Positions 46,233-55,843 of a stretch of 64,000 bases of DNA are shown piece after piece. The notes under the pieces were generated by a model that did not search any database, had not been told where the DNA came from, and saw nothing but the letters and a program-made list of their open reading frames with translations. This DNA is from Thermus oshimai DSM 12092. Its GTDB lineage: Bacteria > Deinococcota > Deinococci > Deinococcales > Thermaceae. The DNA lies in NCBI RefSeq assembly GCF_000373145.1, contig NZ_KB890624.1, forward strand, positions 200 to 64,199, in the 5' to 3' direction. The position numbers were made by a program, and so were the translations under genes. Every line of letters begins with the position of its first letter. Within the stretch, counting starts at the first letter, position 1.

Positions 46233-47557
46233 AGACCGCCCGCGGCACCTGGCTTTCCGAGTGGAACCCCGAGGACCCCAAGCGCTGGGACGCTCGCCTG
46301 GCCTGGCGCACCCTCTGGATCACCACCTTCAACCTCACCCTGGCCTTCATCACCTGGTTCGTGGTGAGCGCCCTGGTGGTGCGCCTCCCCAAGGTGGGGT
46401 TTGACCTCACCTCCACCCAGCTCTTCTGGCTTACGGCCATGCCTGGCCTGGCGGGGGGCACCTTGCGCATCGTCTGGACCTTCCTGCCCCCCATCCTGGG
46501 CACGAGGCACCTGGTCACCTTCTCCACCCTCCTCCTCCTCATCCCCCTTTTGGGCTGGACCTTGGCCGTCCAGAACACCTCTACCCCCTACTGGGTCCTC
46601 CTTTTCCTGGCCTTTTTGGCGGGGATCGGCGGGGGGAACTTCTCCGGCTTCATGCCCTCCACCAGCTACTTCTTCCCCAAGCGCCTCCAGGGGACGGCCC
46701 TGGCCCTGCAGGCGGGCATCGGCAACTTCGGCGTGTCCGTGGTCCAGTTCGTAACCCCCTGGATCATCGGCTTCGCCCTCTTCGGCTCCCTCCTGGGCGG
46801 CCCCCAGACCTTCACCCCCAAGCCGGGGGTGTCCCAGCCCATCTGGCTGCAGAACGCCACCGCGGTCTGGATCCCCTTCGTCCTCCTGGGGGCTTTGCTG
46901 GCCTGGGTCTACCTGAGGAGCGTCCCCGTGCGGGCCAACTTCCGGGAGCAGCTGGACATCTTCCGGGACAAGCACACCTGGGTCATGACCAGCCTCTACA
47001 TCATGACCTTCGGCTCCTTCTCCGGGTTCTCCGCCATCTTCCCCCTGCTCATCCGCGAGGTCTACGGGCGGTTTGAAGGGGCCCCCGACCCCTTGAGGTA
47101 CGCCTTCCTGGGGCCGTTGGTGGGTTCCTTGGCCCGGGTCATCGCGGGGCCCATCTCCGACCGCTTCGGGGGGGCCATCGTCACCCAGGTTTCCGCCCTC
47201 GGCATCTTCCTCTCCGCTCTCCTCGTGACCCTCTACACCCGGCCCACCTCTTTGGACTCCTTCGGGATGTTCGTGGTCTCCATGCTCCTGGTCTTTTTCT
47301 TCAGCGGGGTGGGGAACGCCAGCACCTTCAAGCAGATGCCCATGATCTTCCCGCCCCGGCAGGCGGGGGGGGTGATCGGCTGGACGGCGGCGGTGGCGGC
47401 CTACGGGCCTTTCCTCTTCTCCACCCTGGCCGCCTACACCCAAAAGGCCACGGGGGGGTTCACGGCCTTCTTCTACGGGCTCATGGTCTTCTACGCCCTG
47501 AACCTCTTCCTGAACTGGTACTACTACGCCCGTAGGGGGGCGGAAAAACCCTGCTGA
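46226..47557 (+). CDS. narK2: Nitrate/nitrite transporter, NarK family, second copy
   Basis: A 443-residue MFS protein, divergent from NarK1. 'FLAGIGGGNFSGFMPSTSYFFPKRLQGTALALQAGIGNFGVS' is the nitrate signature region. It has an N-terminal polar stretch of ~35 residues before the first helix, resembling the antiporter-type NarK. The start overlaps narK1 by 7 nt. The beta-carbonic anhydrase gene follows after 8 nt and may be in the same transcript. Confidence 0.92.
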
Positions 47558-47565
47558 GGTGCGGG

Positions 47566-48060
47566 ATGGATCCCATCGCCTTGCTTCTGGAAAGCCACAA
47601 CGAGGGCCGCTCCTTTCCCCCCTTGGCCAAGCCGGAGCTCCTTTTGGTCACCTGCATGGATCCCCGCATCGCCCTAAGGCTGCCCGAAAACTTCGCCTTC
47701 GTGCTCCGCACCGGGGGGGCCAACCCCGACCCCGTGGAGCCCTACCTGGTCTACGCCCTGGCCCGGAGCGGGGTGCGGACCGTGGCCCTGGTGGGGCACA
47801 CGGACTGCGCCATGAGCCGCCCGGACCTCGAGGCCCTCCGGACCCTTCCCCAGGGGCTGGAGGCCCTCTACCGCCCGAGGATCGCTGGCCTTGCGGTGGG
47901 GGACCCGGCGGCCTTCGTGGTGCGGAAGGCGCGGGAGCTGGAGGCCCGCCTTGGGGTGCGGGCGGTGCCCCTCCTTTACCGGGTGGAGGACCACCGCCTT
48001 CTCCGGCTGGAGGGGGAGGCGGCCCTTGACCCAGGTCATGGCCTGGCGGCGTGCGGGTAG
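47566..48060 (+). CDS. Beta-class carbonic anhydrase-like protein
   Basis: A 164-residue protein with the zinc site C30 (CMDPR, with D32 and R34), H78 and C81 (GHTDC), as in small beta carbonic anhydrases. It is slightly shorter than the typical enzyme. CO2 hydration is likely but unproven. Placed 8 nt after narK2; pH or bicarbonate balance at a proton-consuming pathway would be one reason. An FNR-like box for the next gene lies within its last codons. Confidence 0.8.
   Translation: MDPIALLLESHNEGRSFPPLAKPELLLVTCMDPRIALRLPENFAFVLRTGGANPDPVEPYLVYALARSGVRTVALVGHTDCAMSRPDLEALRTLPQGLEALYRPRIAGLAVGDPAAFVVRKARELEARLGVRAVPLLYRVEDHRLLRLEGEAALDPGHGLAACG
48024..48041 (+). promoter_or_regulatory. FNR-like box inside the end of the carbonic anhydrase gene
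   Basis: CCTTGACCCAGGTCATGG, perfectly matching the others although it is coding sequence here; 45 nt before the DUF2249 start (centre 48032.5). Confidence 0.65.
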
Positions 48061-48077
48061 GGGAGAGTGGGGGCGCT

Positions 48078-48296
48078 ATGGAGCTGGACGTCAGGGAAAT
48101 CCCCCCACGGGAGCGGCACCCCCGGATCTTCGCCCTCTTTGATGCCCTGAAGCCGGGGGAGGGCTTTGTCCTGGTCAACGACCACGACCCCAAGCCCCTC
48201 TACTACCAGTTCCAGGCCGAGCGCCCGGGGCAGGTGGACTGGACCTACCTGGAGGAGGGGCCTTCGGTATGGCGGGTAAGGATCGGGAAAAGGTGA
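48078..48296 (+). CDS. DUF2249 domain protein
   Basis: A 72-residue single-domain protein. 'LDVREIPPRERHPRIFALFDALKPGEGFVLVNDHDPKPLYYQFQAERPGQVDWTYLEEGPSVWRVRIGKR' has the conserved DH-DP-P-L-Y motif of the DUF2249 (SirA/TusA-like fold) family, common near NO and denitrification genes. Function not established. It overlaps the next gene by 28 nt. Confidence 0.85.
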   Translation: MELDVREIPPRERHPRIFALFDALKPGEGFVLVNDHDPKPLYYQFQAERPGQVDWTYLEEGPSVWRVRIGKR

Positions 48297-49081
48297 CCCC
48301 GGAGATGAAGGTGGGGGAGGTCCTAAGGCGCTGGCCCCACCTCCTGGAGGTCTTCCTGGAGGCGAGCCCCGCCTTCCAGAAGCTCAAGAACCCCCTCCTC
48401 CGCCGCACCATGCCCAACCTGGTCACCGTGGCCCAGGCGGAGCGGATGGGGGGCCTGGAGCCCGGGACCCTGGTGGCCCGGCTCAACCGGGCCCTGGGGG
48501 TGGAGGAGCTCCCCCAGGCGCCTTCCGGGGAGGGGGAAAGCCTCCTCCAGGCCCCGCCCCCCTCCTGGCTTTCCGCCCCCCTGGGCTTCCACCTGGACGT
48601 GCGCCCCATCCTCGAGGCCGGCGGGGAGCCCTTCCAGGCCATCATGGCCGCGGCCAAGGAGGTGAAGCCGGGGGAAAGGCTCGTCCTAGAGGTCCTCTTT
48701 GAGCCCATCCCCCTCTACAAGGTCCTGGCCAAGCAGGGCTTCCTCGCCTGGTGCGAGAGGGTGGGGGAGCGGCACTACCGGGCCCACTTCTACCGGAAGG
48801 GGCAGGGGGAGGAGGCGGGGGTGCCCCGGGAGGCCCCCTTCACCGAGGAGGCGTGGGCCAACCCCCACAAGGAGGTGACCATAGAGCCCCACTGGGAACC
48901 CCCCCTTCCCATGCAGGCGGTTTTGGAGGCCCTGGCCGAGCTCAAGCCCGGCCAGAGGCTTCTCGTCCACCACGTGCGCCGCCCCATCCACCTCCTGGCC
49001 CGGCTGGAGGAGGAGGGGGTTCGCTACGCCCTGAAGGACCTGGGCCCCGGGCGGGTGGAGATCCTCATAGAAAAGCCCTGA
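48269..49081 (+). CDS. DUF1858-DUF2249-DUF2249 protein
   Basis: A 270-residue protein with three modules: a DUF1858-like helical part (about 8-70, 'KVGEVLRRWPHLLEVFLEASPAFQ'), then DUF2249 domains at about 105-175 ('LDVRPILEAGGEPFQAIMAAAKEVKPGERLVLEVLFEPIPLYKVLAKQGF') and 200-268. DUF1858 is related to the ScdA N-terminal domain. Together with the small DUF2249 protein it looks like an NO-stress pair; the reaction is unknown. Confidence 0.8.
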   Translation: MAGKDREKVTPEMKVGEVLRRWPHLLEVFLEASPAFQKLKNPLLRRTMPNLVTVAQAERMGGLEPGTLVARLNRALGVEELPQAPSGEGESLLQAPPPSWLSAPLGFHLDVRPILEAGGEPFQAIMAAAKEVKPGERLVLEVLFEPIPLYKVLAKQGFLAWCERVGERHYRAHFYRKGQGEEAGVPREAPFTEEAWANPHKEVTIEPHWEPPLPMQAVLEALAELKPGQRLLVHHVRRPIHLLARLEEEGVRYALKDLGPGRVEILIEKP

Positions 49082-49096
49082 GCCTTAGGCCGCTTG

Positions 49097-49128
49097 GGGG
49101 GGCCGCCCGCGCGGCCCCCCTTCCCCTT
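49097..49128 (+). terminator. Terminator after the DUF1858-DUF2249 gene
   Basis: Perfect 10-bp stem GGGGGGCCGC/GCGGCCCCCC with loop CCGC, followed by TTCCCCTT. It leads straight into the FNR-like box of the ferredoxin gene. Confidence 0.8.
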
Positions 49129-49142
49129 GACTCCGGTCATGG
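49125..49142 (+). promoter_or_regulatory. FNR-like box upstream of the ferredoxin gene
   Basis: CCTTGACTCCGGTCATGG, centre 49133.5. TAGGGG (49155-49160) is a possible -10 for the ferredoxin operon. Confidence 0.65.
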
Positions 49143-49188
49143 CCCCACGCCCCCTAGGGGGTGCAAGGTGGGGCTTGGAGGGTTGAGG

Positions 49189-49449
49189 ATGCCGCACGTG
49201 ATCTGCGAGCCCTGCATCGGCGTGAAGGACCGGAGCTGCCAGGAGGTCTGCCCCGTGGAGTGCATCTACGACGCGGGGGAACAGCTTTACATCCACCCCG
49301 ACGAGTGCATTGACTGCGGGGCCTGCGTGCCCGCCTGCCCGGTCTCGGCCATCTACCCCGAGGAGGACGTCCCCGAGGAGTGGCGGGGCTACATTGAGAA
49401 GAACCGGGTTTGGGCGGCCACCCTGCCCAACGTGCACGTGCTGGAGTAA
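49189..49449 (+). CDS. 7Fe ferredoxin
   Basis: An 86-residue ferredoxin very like the classic Thermus thermophilus 3Fe-4S/4Fe-4S protein: 'CEPCIGVKDRSCQEVCP' and 'CIDCGACVPACP'. The C-terminus is a few residues longer than the classic form. It is a soluble low-potential electron carrier. Here it starts an operon of NO-related genes and sits behind an FNR-like box, so it may feed an accessory reduction rather than general metabolism. Its stop overlaps the next start (TAATG). Confidence 0.95.
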   Translation: MPHVICEPCIGVKDRSCQEVCPVECIYDAGEQLYIHPDECIDCGACVPACPVSAIYPEEDVPEEWRGYIEKNRVWAATLPNVHVLE

Positions 49450-49883
49450 TGGGCCGCTGGCACGCCCTCTTCATCCGCGCCGCCCTCCTTTACCTCCTCT
49501 ACACCGCCCTTCTCGGGACCCTCTTCTACCTCTTTCCCGCCCTGGTGGGGCCTTTCCGCCTGGGCCACGTGCACGCGGGGCTGGTGGGGTTCTTCCTGCA
49601 GATGGTCATGGGGGTGGCCTACTGGATGATGCCCCGGCCCGGGGGGCTGAAGCAGGAGGGCCTCGAGGCCCTCACCTTTTTCCTCCTGAACGCCGGCCTC
49701 CTCCTCAGGCTCCTCCTGGAGCCCCTTTCCGCCTACGGCCTCCTCCCTAGGGCCCCCTTGGCCCTTTCGGGGGTGCTCCAGCTCCTCGCGGTTTTCGTCT
49801 TCGCCTACGCCATGCACCGCCGGGTGGTGACCGCGGATATGCTGAGGAAGCTTCGGGAAGAGCGGGAAAGGAGGAAAGGATGA
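49449..49883 (+). CDS. Small heme-copper-oxidase-like membrane protein, second copy
   Basis: A 144-residue protein with four hydrophobic segments and a charged tail. 'HVHAGLVGFFLQMVMGVAYWMMPR' aligns with the same motif in the 124-residue protein at 21658-22032. It resembles a fragment of NorB/CcoN but cannot be a full enzyme. Between ferredoxin and the globin fusion; overlaps both. Confidence 0.7.
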   Translation: MGRWHALFIRAALLYLLYTALLGTLFYLFPALVGPFRLGHVHAGLVGFFLQMVMGVAYWMMPRPGGLKQEGLEALTFFLLNAGLLLRLLLEPLSAYGLLPRAPLALSGVLQLLAVFVFAYAMHRRVVTADMLRKLREERERRKG

Positions 49884-50716
49884 AGGTGCAGGAGGAAACC
49901 CTGGTCCTGGACCTGCCCCCCCTGCCCGAGGAGGTCTTCCGCGACCTCCTGGCCTTCGGGGGGCTCTCGGAGGAGGTCCAAAGGGGCATGCGCCTGGACG
50001 CGGAACGGCTTCTGGAGGGGGCCGCGGCCTTCGTGGCCGGGGTGTACGACCACCTCTCCCGCCACCCGGGGACCGCCCGGGCCCTGGGCTGGGAGGGCCG
50101 GGTGCCGGAGGAGGAGCTCTACCTGCGCCGGGCCTTCTTCTCCGCCTGGCTCGCCCGCACCATCGGGGTGGACACCTCCTCTGAGTTCGCCCGGGAGGTG
50201 TACCGGGCGGGCCTCTGGCACGGGGGCCTGGGCCCCAAGCGGGCCCACATCCCCCCGGAGTACGTGGGCCTTTCCTTCGCCATGGTGGGGCGGTACGTGG
50301 CCGAAAGGGTGCGGGACGTGCGCCCGTGGCTGGTCTACCTCTCGGCCCAGGAGGAGGTGATGCGCAAGGGCTACGAGGCGGCCTTGGCCCTGGGGGCTGG
50401 GCGGGTGGCCGTGGCCTTCCAGGCCCTGGGCCTGGCCCACCCCGCCCAGCCCGGGCCCCTGGCCTTCCGGGTGGAAGGCGGGGTGGGGGAGGCCTTGGCC
50501 AAGGTCTTCGCGGTGAACCCCGCCCTGCGGGACCTGGCCTTAGAGCCCCTCTTCGCCGAGGAGGAGGTGGGGCTTTGGACGGAGAGCAAGACCCTCTGGC
50601 GCCTAAAGCCCCGCTGGGCGGTCCTGAAAAACGGCCGGGACGTGCGCTACCTCGAGGGCCTCTCCACCCCCTTGCAGGAGGGGGACCGGCTCACCCTGCT
50701 TCCCCCGGGGCGCTGA
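49880..50716 (+). CDS. Protoglobin-like domain fused to a MoaD/ThiS-like domain
   Basis: A 278-residue fusion. Residues ~1-185 resemble protoglobin or globin-coupled-sensor globins ('FVAGVYDHLSRHPGTARALG', 'YRAGLWHGGLGPKRAHIPPEYVGLSFAMVGRYV', the HIPPEYVG His being the likely heme ligand). Residues ~200-278 have a ubiquitin-like MoaD/ThiS ending: 'KNGRDVRYLEGLSTPLQEGDRLTLLPPGR'. The C-terminal Gly-Gly needed for sulfur transfer is replaced by PPGR, so the domain is not a sulfur carrier. Probably a heme-based NO or O2 sensor or scavenger. Confidence 0.65.
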   Translation: MKVQEETLVLDLPPLPEEVFRDLLAFGGLSEEVQRGMRLDAERLLEGAAAFVAGVYDHLSRHPGTARALGWEGRVPEEELYLRRAFFSAWLARTIGVDTSSEFAREVYRAGLWHGGLGPKRAHIPPEYVGLSFAMVGRYVAERVRDVRPWLVYLSAQEEVMRKGYEAALALGAGRVAVAFQALGLAHPAQPGPLAFRVEGGVGEALAKVFAVNPALRDLALEPLFAEEEVGLWTESKTLWRLKPRWAVLKNGRDVRYLEGLSTPLQEGDRLTLLPPGR

Positions 50717-50717
50717 G

Positions 50718-50735
50718 CCATGACCCAGGTCATGG
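50718..50735. promoter_or_regulatory. FNR-like box, perfect palindrome, upstream of the NnrS-like gene
   Basis: CCATGACCCAGGTCATGG: the 7-nt arms match perfectly around 4 central bases. Centre 42.5 nt before the GTG start, so near the class II position for a short-leader transcript. Confidence 0.7.
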
Positions 50736-50768
50736 CCTAATCCCGAGCGGACAAATCAGGATTAGGGC

Positions 50769-51920
50769 GTGCTGGTCACCGCCAAGAACCGCACCGTTCC
50801 CCTAAGCCTCCCCCTGGGGTTCTTCCTGGTGGGGGAGGGGTTTTTCCTCCTGGCGAGCCTCCTCCTCGCCCTCCACCCCGAGGCCGTCCTCACCCCCCGC
50901 CACCCCCTGGGCCTGGCCGCGGCCCACGCCCTCTTCCTGGGGTTCGGGGTGGGGGTGCTTCTTGGGGCCATGCACCAGCTGGTGCCGGTGGTCCTGGAGG
51001 TGCCCCTCTTTCGGGTGGGCTGGGGCTACCCCGTCCTCCTCCTCTTCGGCCTGGGGGTCCTTCTCCTGGTCCTGGGCTTCCTGGCCTGGCCGGGCCTCGT
51101 CCCCTTGGGCGGGGCCTTGGCCCTTCTCGCCCTTCTCTGGTTCGCCCTGCACATGCTCCTCACCTTCCGGGCCGCCCCCCGCTGGAACCCCGTGGGCACC
51201 GCCCTGGCCTGGACCGTCTTCTACCTGGTCCTCACCCCCCTCCTGGGCCTCCTCCAGGCCCTCACCCTGCGCTTCGGGTTCTACGACCCGGAACGGCTTT
51301 ACTGGCACCTGGGGGCGGGGCTCCTTGGGGTCTTCCTCCTCTCGGTGGTGGGGGTGGGGCACAAGCTGGTGGGGATGTTCACCCTAAGCCACGGGGAGCG
51401 GGGGGATCTCCTGGGGCTTTTCCTCTTTGCGGCCAACCTGGGCCTTTTGGGCCTTCTCCTTAGGGAGCGGCTGGGCTACCTTCTCCTCCTCGTGGCCTAC
51501 GCCCTGGCCCTGGGGGATGCGCTTTTCATCCTCCGCCACCGCATGAAGCGGGCCCTGGACCTGGGGGTGCGGCACTACCTCCTGGCCCTGGGGTTTTTGG
51601 GGCTGGCCCTCCTGGCCCTCCCCTTCCGCCCGGCCTGGGCCGTGGCCTGGTTCGGCCTGGGGTTTTTGGGGGTGGTGGTGGCGGGGATGCTCTACAAGAT
51701 CCTGCCCTTCCTGGTCTGGACCCACCGCTACGCCCCCCTGGCGGGGAAGGCCCGGGTGCCCCTCCTCAAGGAGATGCTCCCCGAAGGGGCGGGGGAGGTT
51801 TCCATGGTCTTCCTCGCCTTAGGCGCTCTCCTTTTCCCCCTCACGCCCTTTGGGGGGTGGGTGTGGCTTCTTGGGGTTTTCCCCCATCTTTATGCCCTTT
51901 GGGAGGTGATGCGCCGATGA
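50769..51920 (+). CDS. NnrS-like multi-pass membrane protein
   Basis: A 383-residue protein with about 12 helices and a few conserved histidines in helices ('[32 protein letters not shown]', '[35 protein letters not shown]'). The pattern resembles NnrS and other heme-copper membrane proteins of NO metabolism; family membership is not certain. Start is GTG (a leaderless or short-leader start). It is followed by the DUF59 gene with an ATGA overlap. Confidence 0.55.
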   Translation: MLVTAKNRTVPLSLPLGFFLVGEGFFLLASLLLALHPEAVLTPRHPLGLAAAHALFLGFGVGVLLGAMHQLVPVVLEVPLFRVGWGYPVLLLFGLGVLLLVLGFLAWPGLVPLGGALALLALLWFALHMLLTFRAAPRWNPVGTALAWTVFYLVLTPLLGLLQALTLRFGFYDPERLYWHLGAGLLGVFLLSVVGVGHKLVGMFTLSHGERGDLLGLFLFAANLGLLGLLLRERLGYLLLLVAYALALGDALFILRHRMKRALDLGVRHYLLALGFLGLALLALPFRPAWAVAWFGLGFLGVVVAGMLYKILPFLVWTHRYAPLAGKARVPLLKEMLPEGAGEVSMVFLALGALLFPLTPFGGWVWLLGVFPHLYALWEVMRR

Positions 51921-52216
51921 CGCTGGAAGAACAAGCCTGGAACCTTTTGCGGACGGTGTACGACCCCGAGCTGGGCCTGGACGTGGTGAACCTGGGCCTC
52001 ATCTACGAGCTCAGGGTGGAGCCCCCCCGGGCCTACGTCCTCATGACCCTCACCACCCCGGGCTGCCCCCTGCACGATTCCATGGGGGAGGCGGTGCGCC
52101 GGGCCCTCTCCGGCCTGCCCGGGGTGGAGGAGGTGGCGGTGGAGCTCACCTTTGACCCCCCCTGGACCCCGGCCCGGCTTTCCCCCGAGGCCAGGCGGCT
52201 TTTGGGCTGGGCCTAG
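51917..52216 (+). CDS. DUF59 (MIP18/SufT-like) protein
   Basis: A 99-residue single DUF59 domain: '[25 protein letters not shown]', '[14 protein letters not shown]' with the conserved Cys, and '[24 protein letters not shown]'. The family helps in Fe-S maturation or, as PaaD, in assembling di-iron oxygenases. Here it could repair or mature Fe-S proteins after NO damage. Its stop shares CTAG with the convergent HD-GYP gene. Confidence 0.9.
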   Translation: MTLEEQAWNLLRTVYDPELGLDVVNLGLIYELRVEPPRAYVLMTLTTPGCPLHDSMGEAVRRALSGLPGVEEVAVELTFDPPWTPARLSPEARRLLGWA

Positions 52217-55200
52217 GCTTCCCCCTTCATGAGCTCAAGGAAGGCCCGCACCACCTCCGGGTCAAAGAGGCGGCCCGCCTCCTCCTCCAGGTAGGCCAGG
52301 GCTTTTTCCTTGGGCCAGGCCTTGCGGTAGGGGCGGTCCGAGGTGAGGGCGTCGTAGACGTCCACCACGGCGAAGATGCGGGCGGAAAGGGGGATGGCCT
52401 CCCCCTTAAGCCCCCGGGGGTAGCCGGAGCCGTCCCAGCGCTCGTGGTGGGCGTAGGGGATCTCCAAGGCCTTCCGCAGAAAGGGGATGCCGGAAAGCCA
52501 CTCGTGGGCGTAGACGGGGTGCCGCTTCATCACCGCCCACTCCTCCTCCGTCAGGGACCCCGGTTTCAGGAGGATGGCGTCGGGGATGGCGATCTTGCCC
52601 ACGTCGTGCAGGATGGCCCCCCGGCGGAGGTGCTCCAGCTCCTCCTCCGGCACCCCCAGGGCCCGGGCCAGCCTGAGGGTAAGGCTGGTGACCCTTTCCG
52701 TGTGCCCGGCGGTTTCCTGGTCGCGGAGCTCCACCGCCTTGGCCCAGCCCCAGAGGGTGAGGTCGTAGGCGGCCTCGAGCTCCAGGCTCTTCCGCTGGAG
52801 CTCCTGGAAGGTGAGGGCGTTGTCCAAGGCCACCGCCCCCTGGCCCACCAGGGCCTCGAGGAACTCCTCCTCCTCCGGGGCCAGGTCCCAGGGCCGGCGG
52901 GTGAAGGCGGCCAGGACCCCGAGGAGCCGGCCCTTGGCGAAGAGGGGGTAGGCCCGCTCGGAGACGAGCCCCTCCTCCAGGGTGAACTGGGGGTGCGCGC
53001 CGGGGCTCTCCGCCAGGTCCTGGACGTGGACCTCCTTCCCTTCCAAGGCCGCCCGGCCCACGTGCCCCTCCCCCAGGCCCATCCGTTGGGGAAGCCTCTC
53101 CTTGGGGCTCAAGAACCCCTTGGCCCCTTCCAGGAAGAGGGCCCGCTCCTCCTTGCGGTAGAGGAAGAGGGCCACCGCGTCCACGGGGAGGCGGAAGGCC
53201 TCGTTGAGGAAGACCTCCAGGGTGAGCCTGAGGTCCAAGGAGGCCACGATGGCCTGGTCTATGGCCCGGAGGCTTTCCAGGTGCTCCACCCGCCGGGCCA
53301 GCTTCTTGCGGAGGGTGGCCCGGCGCAGGGCGTTGCCGATGGCCTCCCCTAGGAGGGCGGCCCGCTCCACCTCAGGGGGGGTGGGGGTGCGGGGGTGGGG
53401 CCAGGCCAGGGTGAGGACCCCCACCGCCTGCCTCCCCGCGAGGAGAGGCACCCCAAGCCCGCTCCACCCCTCGGGCACCAAGGCCCGGGCCCCGGGGCGG
53501 ACCCGGGGGTCGTTCTTCAGGTCCGGGCTCACCACCACCTCGCCCCGCAAGGCCCGGCTCACCAGCCCTTCCTCCACCCCCTCGCCCACCCGGGGCGGGG
53601 TGGGGATCTCCTTAAGCCAGCCCTCGCTGGCCCCCTCCTCCAGGTGGCCCGTGGTGGGATCGTAGAGGAGGAGGCTTCCCACCGGGGCCTCCATGGCCTG
53701 CAGGGTGGCCTTAAGCCCCGAGGCCAGCATCTCCTTGAGCTCCTCGCTCTGCCGGAGGGCCAGGGACACCCGGGCGAAGGCCTCGAGGCTCAGCTGCCGC
53801 TCCCGGTCCTCGGTGATGTCCAGGGCCACCCCCAGCACCGCGGGCTTCCCCCCCACCTCCACCCGGGCCGCGGAGTAGTCCAGCCAGCGCACCCCTCCCC
53901 CTTTGGTGAGGATGCGGAAGGTGTAGCGGCCCGGCACCGCCTCCCCCCGCACCCGCGCCAGGCCCCGCTCCCGGACCAGCGCCCGGTCCAGGGGGTGGAC
54001 GAACTCCCAGATGGGCCTCTCCGTGAGCTCCTCCCGGGTGTAGCCGGTGAGGGCCTCGGCCATGGAGTTGGCGAAGACCAGGCGTTCTTCCTGCCAAAGG
54101 AGGATGAGGGCGGGGGCGGTTTCCGCCAGGGTGCGGAAGAGGGCCTCGGACTCCCTTACGGCCTCCTCCCGGGTCTTTTCCTCCGTGATGTCCCGCTTGA
54201 CGGCCACGAAGTGGCGGATCTCCCCCCCTTCCGTTACCGGGGTGATGGACATGCGCTCGGTGTAGAGGGTGCCGTCCTTGCGCCGGTTGATGATCTCCCC
54301 CTCCCACACCTTCCCCGAAAGGATGGTGGCCCAAAGCGCCTGGTAGAACTCCAGGGGGTGAAGGCCGGATTTCAGGATCCTGGGGGTCTTCCCCAGGGCC
54401 TCCTCCGCCCCGTAGCCCGTGAGGCGGGTGAAGGCGGGGTTCACCCACTCTATGCGCCCTTCCCGGTCCGTGAGGACCACGGCCTCCGAGGCCGCCTCCA
54501 GGGCGCGTTGCAGGAGCCTTTGGGTGGCCTCGGCCCGGAGCTTTTCCGTTACGTCCAGGGCCACCACCAAGGCCGCCTCCCGCCCGGCGTAGGAGAGGAG
54601 GTGGGAGTGGATCTCCACCTGGATCTCCCGCCCGTCCTTCAGCCGGTGGGTCCAGGGTCCGGAGGTCTGGAGGGGGGGCCTGGGGCGCTTCAGGTCCTCC
54701 AGAAGCCTTAGCCGCTCCTTCTCAGGCCGGATCTGGAGGAGGGTCATGGAGAGGAACTCCTCCCGGGTGTAGCCGTACTTCCGCACCGCGGCCTCGTTCA
54801 CCTCCAGGAAGCGGAGGGTTTGGAGGTCGTAGACCCACATGGGGAGGGGGTGGGCCTGGAAGAGGAGGCGGAAGCGTTCCTCCTTCTCCACCTCCTCCGT
54901 CACGTCAAAGGTGTAGCCGGTGAGGAGGCGGGTTTGGGCATCGTAGCTCACGGTGTCCCGGAGCCAGACCCACGCCCCCTTCTTCCCGTGGCGGAAGCGG
55001 TAGGTGCACACCTGAAGCCTTCCCGGCTCCGCCACCGCCCGGCGAAGGGCCTCTTCCAGACCCTTCCGGTCCTCGGGGTGGACCTGGGCGAAGTAAAAGG
55101 CGGGGTCCTGGAGGAGGGCCTCCGCGGGGTAGCCCAGGAGGGCTTCCGCCTGCTTCGGGGCGGCGTAGACCAGGGGGGCGTAGGCGGGGTCCTGCCCCTC

Positions 55201-55839
55201 CTCCACCCGCGCCTGGTACACCTGGCCCGGAAGGGCTTCCAGAACCCCTTTGAGCCGCGCCCGTTCCTCCTCCAGCTCCGTTTCGTCCCTTAGGTTCAGC
55301 ACCACCCCCTGTACCGCCCGGTCCTTCAGGAGGTTCCGCCCCCAGACCCTTACCGCGCGCACCCGGCCCCAGGCGTCCAGGATGCGCAGGCGGTACTCCT
55401 GGGTCTCCCCGGGATGGCGGAGGAGGTTTTCCAGGGCGGCCTCGGCGTAGGTCCGGTCCTCGGGGTGGACGAAGTCCAGGGCGTGGATCGGTGCCCGCCG
55501 GTAGCCCTCCGGGTCGTACCCCAGGACCGCCCTCACGTTGGGGGAGGCGTAGCGGAGGTACCCTTTTCCGTCCAGGAGGTAGATCACCTCCCGGCTGTTT
55601 TCCGTCAGGGCCTGGAAGAACCGCCCCGTGGTCCTAAGCCGCCTTTCCTCCCGCCAAGTTACGAGGTAGATGAGGACTCCGCTTAGGAGGATAAAGAGAA
55701 GCCCCGTGAGGACCTGGACGCGAACCTGGGGTTCGGAGGCGGAAAGGAGCCGGAGGGGTCCGGGGTGGGAAATATAAAACCAAAAGAAGGCAAAAACAAC
55801 GTAACCCAGCGCCACCTTAAGGCCGCCCGGTAGCCACAC
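52213..55839 (-). CDS. Multi-PAS/GAF sensor with HD-GYP phosphodiesterase domain
   Basis: A 1208-residue membrane protein. Two N-terminal helices (about 8-24 and 42-62) are followed by about five PAS domains (75-690), two GAF domains (about 700-1010) and an HD-GYP domain (about 1030-1208) with HD in '[12 protein letters not shown]' and GYP in '[16 protein letters not shown]'. HD-GYP enzymes degrade c-di-GMP. Start is GTG with TAAGCT six nt upstream, so leaderless. First-in-line neighbours upstream are GGDEF-EAL and GGDEF genes on the same strand, giving a c-di-GMP cluster. Confidence 0.9.
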   Translation of the reverse strand: MWLPGGLKVALGYVVFAFFWFYISHPGPLRLLSASEPQVRVQVLTGLLFILLSGVLIYLVTWREERRLRTTGRFFQALTENSREVIYLLDGKGYLRYASPNVRAVLGYDPEGYRRAPIHALDFVHPEDRTYAEAALENLLRHPGETQEYRLRILDAWGRVRAVRVWGRNLLKDRAVQGVVLNLRDETELEEERARLKGVLEALPGQVYQARVEEGQDPAYAPLVYAAPKQAEALLGYPAEALLQDPAFYFAQVHPEDRKGLEEALRRAVAEPGRLQVCTYRFRHGKKGAWVWLRDTVSYDAQTRLLTGYTFDVTEEVEKEERFRLLFQAHPLPMWVYDLQTLRFLEVNEAAVRKYGYTREEFLSMTLLQIRPEKERLRLLEDLKRPRPPLQTSGPWTHRLKDGREIQVEIHSHLLSYAGREAALVVALDVTEKLRAEATQRLLQRALEAASEAVVLTDREGRIEWVNPAFTRLTGYGAEEALGKTPRILKSGLHPLEFYQALWATILSGKVWEGEIINRRKDGTLYTERMSITPVTEGGEIRHFVAVKRDITEEKTREEAVRESEALFRTLAETAPALILLWQEERLVFANSMAEALTGYTREELTERPIWEFVHPLDRALVRERGLARVRGEAVPGRYTFRILTKGGGVRWLDYSAARVEVGGKPAVLGVALDITEDRERQLSLEAFARVSLALRQSEELKEMLASGLKATLQAMEAPVGSLLLYDPTTGHLEEGASEGWLKEIPTPPRVGEGVEEGLVSRALRGEVVVSPDLKNDPRVRPGARALVPEGWSGLGVPLLAGRQAVGVLTLAWPHPRTPTPPEVERAALLGEAIGNALRRATLRKKLARRVEHLESLRAIDQAIVASLDLRLTLEVFLNEAFRLPVDAVALFLYRKEERALFLEGAKGFLSPKERLPQRMGLGEGHVGRAALEGKEVHVQDLAESPGAHPQFTLEEGLVSERAYPLFAKGRLLGVLAAFTRRPWDLAPEEEEFLEALVGQGAVALDNALTFQELQRKSLELEAAYDLTLWGWAKAVELRDQETAGHTERVTSLTLRLARALGVPEEELEHLRRGAILHDVGKIAIPDAILLKPGSLTEEEWAVMKRHPVYAHEWLSGIPFLRKALEIPYAHHERWDGSGYPRGLKGEAIPLSARIFAVVDVYDALTSDRPYRKAWPKEKALAYLEEEAGRLFDPEVVRAFLELMKGEA

Positions 55840-55843
55840 GCCC

